Source: Dromaius novaehollandiae (Eukaryota; Chordata; Aves; Casuariiformes; Dromaiidae). From it: a stretch of DNA of 64,000 nucleotides. Positions 24,501 to 35,730 of the stretch are shown piece by piece; position 1 is the stretch's first letter, and each line of letters opens with the position of its first letter. Under the pieces are notes generated by a model. It did not search any database and had not been told where the DNA came from. It saw nothing but the letters and a program-made list of their open reading frames with translations. The stretch lies in assembly GCF_036370855.1 (NCBI RefSeq), contig NC_088099.1, positions 148,571,517-148,635,516 of the forward strand, read 5' to 3'. The position numbers and the translations under genes are program-made.

Positions 24501-27500
24501 AGTCAGCATCAGGATGAAGTAATGTATCAAAAAGCACTGCAACTGGATTTGAAGAGCGTCCTTCAAGGCCTTCAGACAAGTACTCTAGATCCTAAAGCAT
24601 GAAAGAAAGTTCTTCATGTTCATGCAGCTTTTACTACATGGTATCATTCTGATGTATAGAAGTTGAACTTCAACAGAAAGCAGAGAACTAGTTTAAGCTG
24701 AAATTTAAATACAGATAAATATTTAACACAGAGATGTACTCAAAACGTTTTTTTAGAAGTAACTCATGATTCAGTATTTCTACAACAATGCAATGACAAG
24801 TACTTGAACAGAACATAAAAGCCATGAGGCCAAGTTTTGCTGACAAAAGATAGTTTAGCCTCCCAAATTGGGAAAAAAGCTCAGGGGGCACAGGAGAGAG
24901 GAAGAACATGAAGTGTCTGTAACCAAAAACTAAGGCAACTAACTCTCCTGCCAAAAAAAAAGCCTTAAGGTCAACATCCTATGCAAACAGCATGCTATTA
25001 AAACAAACAAACAAAAACACACAGCCAAATGACTCTTACTTTTCCACTACAAATACACATGCATGCTTCCAGTTCTACTTATAGTTCACACAGACAATAC
25101 AGTTAACAGTAGTAGCATTATCAGTAATCAATCAGGAGCAGAGTGGGGCGAGTAGAAAATAGCGACATGGCAAACCAATGGAGAAGTGGGGAGAAAAAAA
25201 ACGCAGGGGAGAAAAAGTGGAGGAGATTTAACTGTTCAAATAGGACAGAAAAATCAGACATACACAGGGATAATGAACAGCACGAGAGCCACTGTGACCA
25301 CAACACTAATAGCGAAGGATGTATACCGTTCAGAAAAGAAAAATGGGTTCATCTCTAATGTTACTGAAAATGGAGTCCTAGGAAGAACTGTATTATTTAG
25401 GAATATTTTCAACTTCAAGTATGCGTACTTCAAGTATGTTAGTAGCATGTGTTCCTCGGTCCTTAATGATAGCGCCCAGGCATTCCAGCATGTGAAAGTC
25501 AAAATCCCTTTATCAGCTACTCACTGGAAGACCAAGTGCTGCTTTAGACAGTTTTAGCAAGTAATAGGGACATGACAAAGGGCAGACTGTAAAAAAAAGC
25601 CTTTGTCAAGTGATGGTGAGTCGATTCCATTCAAATTAACAGAAGAACAAAAATTACTTGTTAATGCATTAGAAATATGACTAGATAAGTGCACTAGTTC
25701 TCCATGATGCAACACGCATAATTTGGGGGATAAATAGTCCCTAAAATGCATTGCTTTTCACCTGAAATATATAAATTTGTTAACAGCTATTGAGGAAGGT
25801 ATAAACTGGCCTTTATTTTACAGGTAAGAAAAATGAAGTCAAGTGATAAAGCCCACTGCTTGAGGCCACGCAGTTACTGAGTATTATTGTGGTCTTAATT
25901 CTTCGTGGGTTAAGAAAGCTAAGCCCTTTTTTGTGCGTGGCACTACTTTTATGTAAATTGCAAACGCATTTTAAACAAGATCATAAAAGAAAGCCTACTG
26001 TTTTATAACCTATTGTGTTGAAGGAAGAGATCTGGATAAGAGGGCAACAAAAGCTTACTTGATCAACAATAGAAAGATGTCGAGCTTCTTCTAATTTAGC
26101 ATGCAAAATGGGGTTCGGATGCATAGCTTCAGGAGACAAATATGGCCTGTATCCAGACAGCAGGTAAGACAGACAAATTCCTGAAGGTCCATTTCCTGTT
26201 AAAGAAGGGAGTCAATAAAAATGTAAGTAAGCTAAAGTTTATATGTCACCAAATAAGCAGCAACAAAATTATACATTAGTAGTATAGTGTGGTACTGTCC
26301 TCATTCAAAGAAGCTTACAGTCTTTGCAGTAAAATAAAGTCTACCACTAGGAAGTTCCTCCAAACAAACTCAGTAGAATCTTTTTCAGGTAACAAGAAAT
26401 TAGTTAAAAAGTACAGCTACAAGCACAATATTTAAACCACCCTTTTAAATCGTTATTTTTTGTTTACACTACCAGTGAAATGCAACACATGGAAACAAAG
26501 TCATATGTATGACTGTTCATGACATTTATGCCTGTTTACATCACGGAACAAAATTCGTATTAAAAAAAAATCATAGTTTAGTATGCCAAATTCACTCCTG
26601 TTGTATCAGAAGGACCAGGTGATAAATATCAATCACCGATATCTGAATAATTTTATCACCTTACAACTTTGTGTTCTCACTTGCACTGCGTACTGTAAAA
26701 CACAGAATAGAAACACAACCAGCAGTATATGCTATTAGGTCTGACCACAGGACAAGAGGAAGAAATAAACAGACAAAGAGAAACAAAGCTGAAGGCAGTG
26801 CAAGTCAGAATGAGAAGCTATAGACCCAGCACAATAGACACGTAAAAGCTGAGTGAGGACAAATACATAGAGTAGATAAGTGCTAAAGTACAAGAAACTC
26901 ATTTAAGAACATGTTCATCACTAAGCCTAACAGCAACAACACCAAACATCTTTCTACATCCTTACTTTATACCATTTTATAATTTATTTATATGAATTAT
27001 TGCAATTTTAATGTACTATTTTTCAAATGTCTCAAATAGATGGGACAAAAATATTACCATAAGGTAACACAAATATCAGGTAAATATTTCTATTCCTTTG
27101 ACTAGTACTCAACAAAGTAGGGGATCGTACTTATAACATGCAAATTCTCAAGGTATTCAAGCAATGTTCATATTGCAAAGTCAAGTAGCAAAAGTTAGGG
27201 AAAGCTAAGTCAAAAAAAGTAGGTGCTAGGATACAGAATGTAAACATGGGACTATGTACTGTTGTTTCTATAGCTCCCCTTCCTCATTAACTGAATGAAA
27301 AGCACAGTGGTCTCCTAATGAGACACTATTCAATGTTTTGTCTTTGTTTTCCATTTTAAGTGGCACACATGGTATTTACTACATGGTATTCAAATTCTGA
27401 GCTAAAAATGAAATCACTCGTTTCCTCATGGCTTTTAATCGTCCTCATTGTTAGGATGCTGGTTCTCACTTCCTGCCCTTTCAACTCTCCTTTCGGTCTC

Positions 27501-30500
27501 AGCATTCACCCTTCGTGCACTCTCCCCCCTAATCTTCCCACACACTATTTCTGTCACTAGTTTCCAATCCTACTTCTCCAATGCCTGCGTCCTCCTCTCC
27601 CTTTACCGTTTTCCCAGTCCCTGCATTCCCCATCAGTTTGCCTAGTCCCTATTTCTTACTCTGGTCCTCCTGTCCATTCCCACTCTCTCACACACTGACC
27701 TCTTTTCCCCCCTCCACCGAGTTACGCTCGCTCTGGTCCCAAGCAGCAGTATACATCATACAACGGTGCATGCAGAGACCGGCCGCAGACATGCGCTCCA
27801 GAAAGTCACGTATGCTTACTACAGACGACCTGAGACTGCCAAGTTGGAAGAAGTCTTCAATAAGCGCATGTTCCCCAAGGCCCAGGACCTGAACAACTCC
27901 ATGAGGCTGCACAACGAGTCCCTTAAAGACTCTCTTATCAAATACCTAACTTTTGCACCAATACATGGAGGAAAAGGCAAAAGCATTAAAGTGCTTGACA
28001 GGAAACTGTATACTGTAAGGACCATTAAGTACCAGGAAAAGACTGCCTAGGGAAACTGTGGATTTCCAACATTGGGATCTTGAAGTTAGAACAAAAACCT
28101 GAACGGAATGGTTTAAATACTTGTGACCCTGCCTATATATCTCCCAGTCACTTCCATCCCTGTTTTTCCATTTACAAAGAAAAAGACCATAAAGAGTCTT
28201 TCAGACAGTGAAAACTCTGCCTTATTCTCAAACTCTCAAACCTTCCCACAAACAGAGGTCAGCATGAGATAGCAGGTAACACTTCAGCTTAAAGCTCCGG
28301 GTGGATACAAGCCCCTCTTAACATCTACTTGCCACGTCAGAGAGATGGATGCGAGAGAGAGCCTTAGCAATACGTTGAAGCCACCTAGAATAAAATCAGA
28401 TGAAATTGTGAAAACACTGATTGTATCTATAGTTCCCATGATTGAGTTAAGTATTTAACTACTTTTGGGAGAATTACATCTTGTGCATAGTAAAAAAAAT
28501 TTTTTTTTTACAAACATGTAACTAGATTTTTTTTTCCATACTGTGGTATAATGGAGTCTGCAAGGAAGTCTGCAAAGGAGGGAAAAAACCATACACCAGC
28601 ATACAAGAACCCTGTGCTAAGGATTATTCCCACTGCTAAGGATTATTCCCACTGGATAAGCCTAAAAAGAACCAACTGGAAAACAAAAGCTGCCAACACA
28701 AAGGCTAGCAAGGGCCACGATGGTGTTAAGGTGAACAAATTCCCTCTTAGAAATGCTCTCAAGAACATGTAGGATGAAAGCTCTGCTGCAATAAGTTTTA
28801 CCATGATTCTCTCACAAAATCCTTGGGGGGGGGGGGGCTGGGGAGGGGAATTAAATGAAAAATTTAAACCTGAAGAGTTTGCTCTTTATTCACATACAAT
28901 ACTTCCCATAACGTTTCTCATCATGACTACAAGATTAGATACTACTATTATATAAATTTTAGACTTGTAATCAATTAATTGCCAAACTCCGGAGCCCTAT
29001 TTAAAAAGCAGCTAGCATTTTGTCCAAGTAGTGAAAGAGGCTTCTGATCAACAGTGACCTACAGCAGAACTACCTTTCCATTATGTGCCTAAATTTAAAG
29101 CAAATAACCAAAGACTTGTAATTTGGATGACAATTTAAGACCATATTGTGTTTACCCAGTAACGATCAAAACTAGCGCAGGAGATGAAAATGTTTAGCAC
29201 AGAGCATCCTCTAGATTTAGGACTCCTGCATGAAATTTTCCATTTCCAACTCGTCCAAACGGAATTTGTTTCTTCACAATTTCTTGGGGGAAAACAGATG
29301 CAGCAGCACAGTACAGAAGTTACTTAAGATTATCGCAAGTAACACAGTACGCTATGCAGAACAATCTGAGTAAGAATCAAATCATAAATTAGACATCATA
29401 CAGGAAAAAGTGGAATGGTGAAGCTAAAAGAAGGGCACTATAAATTCATGTTCAACCATGAAGTCAACTGCTTACACATATGTGCCATCTTTCTCCAATT
29501 TTTAAAATGGTGCTACAAGAAGGTAGCTCTGGGAAACTGAAAGAAGAATGTTTTAACATAATGAACTACAGGAAACTGCAGATCACTGAGATACTCAGAA
29601 TAGCACGGAGATCAGAACAGTAGTACAGGGGGAAAGGTGGGGAGAGAACCTACTTTTGTGTTCTTCTATGGTATTATATCATTTCAGGTCCTTTCTAAGG
29701 CTTCTTCAGACAGCCATGAATTAGAGATAACAGGCTGTCAACTGAGAAAATCAACCTGAAAATTTTTTCTAATATATCTGAGAAAAAACATTCGGACAAT
29801 TTGGATAACATATTTGTTTTCCACTGGAGACAGTCAAGGCAGCTGTGGTTGGTGTGAGCACATAAAAAGGAGTTCCAGACAAAGTAAGTATTGAGCACAG
29901 GTATTTGCATGATGCATCTTTACAAAATTAAACAGAGAAAAATGAATCATTAGCCATATGGCAAACCTATGCCGAGGTTGACAAAATGCCAGGAAACTGT
30001 TGCTGTTTAACTACGATGCAGAATTCACCAAGTGATTCATGTCTGTCACATCCACATCAATGTATTACGTGAGCACTATTTTAAGCTATCACTGAACAGA
30101 GCTTTTGAGAACAGGCACTGCACAAACACCACTATTTCAAAGTAGCGTAGGCTTACTGCAAACACATTACACAAAAACATCATTTGCTGGAATCTCTCTC
30201 TGCTTGCTTGCTGTTGGTTTGCTGTAGCCCCAAGAGCTTTGGACCAGACTACTGAAAGCCTCCTTTACTCAAGGTCTTTCCTTTACCCTTTCATCAAGTC
30301 ACTAAGGAGTTGGCAACCTGCTGTTGCCGAAAAACCTTGGCCAAATACAAATGATCCTGGCACTCTCAACAAATGCTATCCACCTCAGGAGCCTGTTCCT
30401 TCTGCTATCCTCTCATTTGGCAAGGTTTTACAACCACGAGCCTTTAACTATTTAATCGAGACTACAATTTATTGATTTGAACTGGCTGATTTGACATGGA

Positions 30501-33500
30501 TTCATTCTGGTACAGACGAACAATATTCAGATGTCAGCGGTGGATGCAACAGAAAGTAAAAGGCAATTCATGAGCAAATTTAGCATCTAGCCAGTATACG
30601 ACACACATTTTGCTGTGTTTTCAACTGTTCCAGTTGACCACACAAATTTTGACCAGCGCAGCATCAACAACTTCTGTGCAACCTGATGTAGACATAACAG
30701 CATCATGCGAATCAAGTCCTGTACGATCAACGCTACAATCAAAACGGTTCTTCTGTTAGGACGCAGTATTTGCTGCCAAATGCAGCGCAACTTCATCAAG
30801 CCACGAATTGATGAATTCAAATACACTTCAACAGCAAGTCTTTTACATGATTTAATGGCACTACTGTTAGCCATAAGAACTGTATCAATCTAATAAAGTT
30901 ATTTGCTATGCAGATGCTTATTTAATTAAAAATGGCTTTGTACAGCAGGTCTGTAAAGGCAATGACAGTGCTAGACAATTAAAAAATAATAATAATAAAA
31001 AAACACAATAGAAAAAAACCTCACCTATTATTACTACAGGCAGAGTGAGAAGAGGGTCCCCAGGCAGAACCGTTTCTTCTATTAAAGGCATTCTTTTAAT
31101 CTTGCTCCCAAGGCTGTCACCAAAATACTGGACAAAGGAATTCAAAAGCTGTCCTTCAGTTTCAGGGCCACTGTAGTTTCTGGTGAAGAAGGAAAGAGGG
31201 ATTAAAATCAAAATGAAACAGTTGCCTTATGACCAGAACAGCCCTTTCAAAAATAAACTCGCTTTTGACGCTTCAGTTTAAAAGCCACGGAATTTGCAAA
31301 AACAAGAGTAAAACAGATTTTCCTCATGCAACATACAGAATTGTACTCCTCGGTACAGCTTTTCTAACAGCAGTTGAAAGAAAAAAACAAAAACCTATTT
31401 CCTCCTCCAGAAAGCCTGCAGAAGCATAACAAACGGACAGATGGCTCCACAGAGATGCAGGTCTCTCTAATTTCGGCGTACACAAAGCTAACAAAGTATA
31501 AGCAGCAACAAACATTATTTTGATCAACAACACACAACGGAATTTGCTTCTCACTGTCCTTATCACAACAGCAGAGACACACTGCCTGCACAATTAGTAA
31601 TACTAAGACCAGCCAAGGCTGACTGAGCAGCTACGGTACAACAGCAGCCACTACACACCTTCCTACCTGCCGAGCAGCGCAGGGACTTCACAGTCAGGAA
31701 CTTCTGCTCGGGTAGAAGGGAGGCAGCCTAAGCTGGCAGTGGTGGGAAGATGGAGAAAAGTCTGATCCCTACAAAAGCTAGACATAACCTATTTTATCAC
31801 TGCTGAGCGGCTACAAAAGGAACTGCCATCCATCGGTCAGGTCAGCTACTGCACAACAGAGCATTTTCACAACCAGCAGACTGCGTAGATTTGTTAGCCT
31901 TCTCGGAAGCCTTTCCAGGTCATTAAAGAAGGACACGCTCTCTCTCTATAGCTAAAAAGGCAATGATGAATTAAAAAAAAAAAATTGTCATTGGCACTTA
32001 TTTTTGGTAAGTCTTTGAAATAAAGACTTAATAACTTTCTAAATAAAAATCCCCCAATCACCTGATGTAAACGTTTTCTGCTTTAAAAACAGACCACACT
32101 TATTTATTTCCTAAGAATCTGCATACCTTAAAGCTATTCTAGTACTTCAAAAATTGTTTTCTACGTGGGACCAAAAAGCACAAGATGCGCCCAGCTCCCA
32201 TGTCCCTCAAGCAGCACTGCACGCTGCCCGACCTCCCGCAGCACTCACGGCTTCACTACAGACTTCAAAAGCCAAAACAAACAAAACCCCTTTCCTCAGT
32301 GGCAAGTTGAAAGTACAATTAGAGACACGGCTGCACGGTAACACCACCACTGACACACACGGTAACCCAACCCCACCGGGATCGCTGTTCTGGTGCTAAA
32401 AGAGCTGGGAAGCTCTCCTTAGGTTTTATTTATTTCAGAAAGCACGTACTTCGTTTTTATTGTAGTGCAGGAAATACAGAAATAAAATTTGCAAATTACG
32501 CCCTCACTGACTGAATTACAGCTGCACGTGAGCTCTCCACGATAATGGAAATGCATAAAACACGAACAGCAAGAGTTGGATGCAGGTGAGCAGACAGCAG
32601 ATAGGATATCGCATTAGCACGCTGCTTTTCTTCCACCTCTTTTTGCAGGTTTGCACAGGTAGACTGTATTATCTTCCAGCCTCTGCTCAAAGTTAACTAC
32701 AGTAATGTTATTCTACGCCTTGCTAAAGAGAGGTTCAAAGAGAGCGCACAGGCTTTAGTGCAGCTTTAATACACTGTTCTCTGCTAGATGGAAGTAAAAA
32801 AAGAAAAAAAAAAAGAAAAAGCTTTTTTATGGGGTGTATGTACAGGTTACAACAGAACCTCGAACATTAAAAACGCTGCTGTGCCTCAGCTTTACTAGCG
32901 CACGAGCAGCTACAGAAGTGGCACAGACAGAACCGAGTTTTGCAGAGCAGCATCTACCTACAACGCGCGGTTTCCCGGCGGCTGCACGCGGAGCAGGTGA
33001 AACGCTGCTGTCTGCAGCAGCTCCGTGTTTTGTAAGAACATCACACCAAAACCCAGAGAGATCTTAAATGAGGGGCCGCTACTGCCACCACCTTTCTAAC
33101 CTTAGAACAAACACTGAATTGAAAGTCAGTAAGTAGCAGACCCTTCTATATTAAGGCACACAAAAATACCTCCCCCCAAACCCCACACGCTCGGCAGACA
33201 GCTCTGCGGTGGTAAAATTTGGTGAAATACATACGGCTCTAGTCCCACAGGGGTGCAAGTGCGCACAGAGCTGAGCCAGCTCCAAAGCCGGTCCTCAGGC
33301 TACCTCATGCGGGTCCTACCAAACGCACCCCAGAATGACAAATATTTTAAACCACATCGCCTTTTTTGCTTTAATGCTTTTCAATTAATTATTTTTAACT
33401 GGCGTGGAAAAAAAAAGCAGTAAGGGAAAGAAGTACAGCACATACATAAATGATCCCTTTGAAAGCACAGAATAATTCTTTCATCACACCTCTGAATTTG

Positions 33501-34222
33501 CGTATTTAGATAAAAGAGAATAGCTTTTTTTCCAGTCAGTCGCTCTGAAACACCCTGGGAGAATTTTCTGCATACTGTTTTTCCAAAAAAAAACCCAAAA
33601 AACCCACAAAATTAAGCTGACACTCGACTGGGTGGTTAACAGAAAACTCTTTATATAATATAAAGGAAGGCCACTCACTTCAGTTTGGTCTGAAGTCTGC
33701 GCTTCAGAGAGCGTGAACTGAACATCGCCAGATTTTTTATTTTTATTTTTTCGGAGGAGAACTGAGCCGCAAACGCCTCCCCCCCAGCACGGGGAGCCCC
33801 CCCGCCGCAGCATTACCCGCCAGGCAAGCGCGGCAGCAGGGAGAAGCAGGGAGAAGCAGCGCGGGCAGCAGCGCGGCACCCGCCGCCGCTCGGAGCCGCC
33901 CGCCGCGCAGCCGCCCCCCTCACCTGCCGCCCCGCGCGGCCCTACGCGCGCCTCGCCGCCGGCGCGGCCGGGCGGGGGCGCGGCGGAGCCGGCGTGCGGC
34001 CGCGGGCGCCCCCGCCGCAGCCCCGGGCCGCCGCGGCCGGGCTCCGCGCTCCGCCGCCGCTCGCGGCCAACGGCCGCCCCGCGCCGCGGAGGCCGCAGCG
34101 CCCCGCTCGCAGCCGCCGCCGCCGCCGGGCGCCTGGCCGCACGCGGAGCCGCTGCCCGGCGCCCCCGCGCCGCCTCACCTGAGCTGCCCGGCCGGGGAGC
34201 AGCGGCAGCACCACACGGGCAT
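20467..34222 (-). CDS. OSGIN2: OSGIN2 (oxidative stress induced growth inhibitor family member 2), complete coding region
   Basis: Six coding exons on the minus strand: 34222-34179, 31179-31025, 26195-26059, 24591-24400, 23750-23659 and 21520-20467. Lengths 44, 155, 137, 192, 92 and 1054 nt sum to 1674, giving 557 residues and TAA. The product starts MPVWCCRCS and ends GGGDGVP, closely matching human OSGIN2 throughout. Two dinucleotide-binding signatures are visible: VVIIGNGPSG (GxGxxG) near residue 60 and PVLIVGAGLTAADAV in the large last exon, typical of the FAD/NAD(P)-dependent flavoprotein fold. The relative OSGIN1 is a stress-responsive growth and apoptosis regulator; OSGIN2 is less well characterised. 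A second in-frame ATG at 31091-31089 gives a 513-residue form. The promoter lies in the CpG island around exon 1, and NBN converges from the other side. Identification uses remembered family sequence. Confidence 0.96.
21521..23658 (-). other. OSGIN2 intron 5
   Basis: AT-rich intronic sequence of 2.1 kb. Apart from a short tandem TTCTTTGTGCTC repeat near 23350-23373, which lies inside it, I see no gene, RNA or mobile element. Confidence 0.7.
23659..23750 (-). CDS. OSGIN2: OSGIN2 exon 5
   Basis: The exon is 92 nt: SMEGSMLTISFGDWMELPG, then LAFKEWAANKR plus two bases of the next Arg codon. The acceptor is ACCACAG and the donor CAG|gtaaaa. It matches the conserved MEGSMLTISFGSWMELPGL block of human OSGIN2. 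Confidence 0.96.
24400..24591 (-). CDS. OSGIN2: OSGIN2 exon 4
   Basis: The exon is 192 nt, 64 codons, phase 0. It begins DLEYLSEGLEGRSSNPVAV, continues LFDTLLHPDADFGYDYPPI and ends VLGKGPPGGAWH. The acceptor is CTTTAG and the donor CAT|gtgagt. This is a very highly conserved part of the family. Confidence 0.97.
24592..26058 (-). other. OSGIN2 intron 3
   Basis: 1.5 kb. The plus-strand ORFs at 25143-25358 and 25186-25557 and the minus ORFs are short and unrecognised. A 12-bp direct repeat, ACTTCAAGTATG, occurs twice around 25413-25438. Confidence 0.65.
26059..26195 (-). CDS. OSGIN2: OSGIN2 exon 3
   Basis: The exon is 137 nt. It completes the GNGPSG dinucleotide-binding loop and continues ICLSYLLSGYRPYLSPEAM to EEARHLSIVDQ. 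The acceptor is TTAACAG and the donor CAA|gtaagc. It was too fragmented to show as a long ORF and was found by matching the expected family sequence. Confidence 0.96.
27460..27720 (+). other. Pyrimidine-rich tract ahead of a coding-like block
   Basis: About 260 nt very rich in C and T on the plus strand (runs such as CTCTCCCCCCTAATCTTCCC), ending in CACCGAG at 27720, which could serve as a splice acceptor. It directly precedes the coding-like block at 27721. It could equally be simple low-complexity DNA. Confidence 0.6.
27721..28050 (+). pseudogene. Unidentified coding-like block (possible retrocopy or antisense exon) inside OSGIN2 intron 2
   Basis: One plus-strand frame is open from 27721 to the TAG at 28048-28050, about 109 codons. 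It includes VHAETGRRHALQKVTYAYYR, KLEEVFNKRMFPKAQDLNN, SLKDSLIKYLTFAPIHGG and LYTVRTIKYQEKTA. The composition looks protein-like: charged and hydrophobic residues alternate, third codon positions are GC-rich and there is no low complexity. There is no ATG near the start, and upstream lies a polypyrimidine tract ending in AG, so it could be an internal or last exon of an unknown antisense transcript, or a truncated retrocopy. I do not recognise the family and assign no function. Confidence 0.35.
28551..28772 (+). other. Short lysine-rich ORF with an internal duplication, probably not a gene
   Basis: A 73-codon open frame, Lys- and Asn-rich (for example NWKTKAANTKASKGHDG), ending FPLRNALKNM. 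It lies 500 nt after the block at 27721-28050, on the same strand. A perfect 19-bp tandem duplication sits inside it at 28615-28652. It may be the remnant of a small basic protein retrocopy or chance; no family was recognised. Confidence 0.2.
28615..28652. repeat. Perfect 19-bp tandem duplication
   Basis: TGCTAAGGATTATTCCCAC occurs twice in direct succession at 28615-28633 and 28634-28652. The lack of differences suggests a recent event. Confidence 0.95.
28825..28837. repeat. G13 homopolymer followed by a G-rich segment
   Basis: Thirteen Gs, then CTGGGGAGGGG. Together these provide at least four G-runs on the plus strand, so a G-quadruplex is possible. It is in an OSGIN2 intron and would be C-rich in the OSGIN2 pre-mRNA. 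Confidence 0.9.
31025..31179 (-). CDS. OSGIN2: OSGIN2 exon 2, contains the alternative start
   Basis: The exon is 155 nt. After a split Arg codon it reads NYSGPETEGQLLNSFVQYF, then GDSLGSKIKR and MPLIEETVLPGDPLLT, ending VVIIG at the nucleotide-binding strand. The acceptor is TTCACCAG and the donor TAG|gtgagg. The internal ATG at 31091-31089 has A at -3, a better initiation context than the exon 1 ATG (C at -3), and corresponds to the start of the shorter human form. Confidence 0.95.
31180..34178 (-). other. OSGIN2 intron 1
   Basis: 3.0 kb. The right-hand part runs into the CpG island. The ORFs at 31229-31593, 32154-32399 and 32834-33067 are short and unrecognised. An A-rich simple patch lies at about 32797-32820. 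Confidence 0.7.
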
Positions 34223-34930
34223 CGGCGGGCTGGCGGCGCCGGCGGGGCCCTGCGAAGCGGCTGCAGGGGGCCGTCGCGCCGCGGCTCCCGCGCCTCCTCC
34301 CGCCGCCGCCGCCACACTGGGGCCCGCGCGGCGCCGTCCCTCCTCCCCGCTCACATGCGGCAGCGGGTCACACGCGGGAGGAGGAGGGGGAGGAGGAGGC
34401 GCCGCCGCCAGCCCCGGCAGCGCGGGCGCCGCTGCCCCCGCCCAGCCCCGCTGCGTCGCGCCGCGGCGGCAGCAGCAGCAGCGCCGAGCCCGCGCGCCTC
34501 AGGCGGGCGGCGGCGCCTCCTCCCGGCGGGGAGGGACGGCGGCGGCGGCGACGGTCCCGGCGCCCGGGCCTGGCGCAGGGAGGGAGGCGCCGCCACCCCG
34601 CGCCCCGGCGGCGCAGCGCAGCGCAGCGCGACCCTCCTCCCGCCGGGGCGAGGGGCCGGGGCCGGCGCCTCCCCCGCGGCGGCCTCCCCCGCGGCGGCCT
34701 CCCCCGCCCCCCGCAGGCCGCGCCGCCCCGCTGCCGCCGCCGGGCGCGGGCAGGAGCTCACCTGCGCGCCGCTGCGGCAGAGCCGCCCGCCCCGCCGGGC
34801 CCTGCCCGCCGCCGCGGCCTGCGGCAGAGCCGCCGCCCCCCGGCCCGTGTGCGGGGCTGCGGCGGGGCCGCGGCGGGGCCGGGGTTGGTCCTGGAGCCGC
34901 TGCGGGGCTGGGGAGGAAGCCGGCGGCGCA
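33770..34930. promoter_or_regulatory. CpG island: OSGIN2 promoter and first exon
   Basis: About 1.2 kb of extremely GC-rich, CpG-dense DNA surrounds the OSGIN2 ATG at 34222. CpG islands at the first exon are typical of broadly expressed vertebrate genes, and the transcription start should lie right of 34222. No TATA box is visible in the island. Internal simple repeats include CCTCCCCCGCGGCGG copies around 34668-34714 and GCAGC runs near 34616-34628. Long ORFs in the island (33484-34317 minus, 34355-34960 plus, 34351-34761 minus) are Ala/Arg/Pro-rich products of base composition. Confidence 0.9.
34179..34222 (-). CDS. OSGIN2: OSGIN2 exon 1, coding part
   Basis: The exon has 44 coding nt: MPVWCCRCSPAGQL and two bases of an Arg codon, then donor CAG|gtgagg. 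The human long isoform starts with the near-identical MPVWCCRCS, which fixes the start in a GC-rich region where ORF length means nothing. The 5'UTR extends an unknown distance right into the CpG island. Confidence 0.9.
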
Positions 34931-35449
34931 GGGAGCGAAGGAAACGGGAACGGCTCGTGAACTTTCTTAATTTTGTCTTTTTTGGAAAGCAGGATCCCGT
35001 GATGTCCTCAGACCTAATTTCTAACCCCCCTGGGCCTTTTACTATTTGCAGCATAGTATCGTGTGAGGTCCTGACATGGCTCCGTTTTGGAAACTGTGGG
35101 GAAAAAAGCAAGAAAAGGTCGTGAAGAGATTGTGAGTGAAGACCAGAGACAGGCAGATGTTGAGTGAAGGAAGCTCTTCATCGGTACAGATGTGAATTAC
35201 AACAGAGTAATCTTCCAACCTTTCCTGCACAAGTGTATTTCTTACCGGGGCACAATCATGTTTCGTATGTAAGATCCGCTTACCTGGAAATCCGTGGGAC
35301 AGAAGGCCAGCTAGACTAAAAGGTTTCTAGGTACCATTTGACTCATACCTACTTATTTAGGAATTATAATTTATGTATTTTGTTAGCTGCTTCAGATGGT
35401 ATTTTGATTATAAATATTTTGCAGGTGTGCGTATTTCAGAGAAGTCATT

Positions 35450-35730
35450 TCCTAACCTTTTGTTGGCCGCAGAAGAGCCATCGCTCAGGGCCGTGTCCAG
35501 CTGGGTGCTGGAGATCTCCAAGGATGCAGATGCCACCACCTCGCTGGACAACCTGTTCCAGTGTTCAACCACCATCACAGTACAAGTGTTTTTTCTTCTG
35601 TTTAAGCAGACGTGACTGTGTTTTAATTTGTGCGCATTGACTCTTGTGCTGTCCCTGGATAGCACTGACAGTCTGCCTCAGTCGTGTTTACTGCCTCCCT
35701 TCAGGTGTTCAATTCAATTGAATGTAAAAG
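35450..35730 (+). mobile_element. CR1 LINE 3'-end fragment, decayed
   Basis: The segment includes AACCTGTTCCAGTGTTCAAC, preceded by CCATCGCTCAGGGCCGTGTC and CTGGAGATCTCCAAGGATG, and followed by TTTAATTTGTGCGCATTGAC, CTGTCCCTGGATAGCACTGA and CTCCCTTCAGGTGTTCA. Order and spacing follow the 3' region of sauropsid CR1 elements in plus orientation. The terminal octamer repeat is missing and there are many differences, so it is an old truncated copy. The ORFs overlapping it are incidental. Confidence 0.85.

Larger units (their letters stand above)
26196..31024 (-). other. OSGIN2 intron 2
   Basis: This 4.8-kb intron contains the coding-like plus-strand block at 27721-28050 with a pyrimidine-rich lead-in, a second weaker plus-strand ORF at 28551-28772, a G13 tract and otherwise AT-rich sequence. 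The ORF pair at 30587-30893 (both strands) is unrecognised. Confidence 0.65.

Noticed and set aside
33484..34317. 277-codon minus-strand ORF across the CpG island
   Set aside because: It runs through the OSGIN2 exon 1 donor in a different frame, and its Ala/Arg/Pro-rich product reflects base composition. The true exon is the short MPVWCCRCS segment.
34355..34960. 201-codon plus-strand ORF and its antisense partners in the CpG island
   Set aside because: Low-complexity Arg/Ala/Gly product from GC-rich DNA. Several frames on both strands are open at once.
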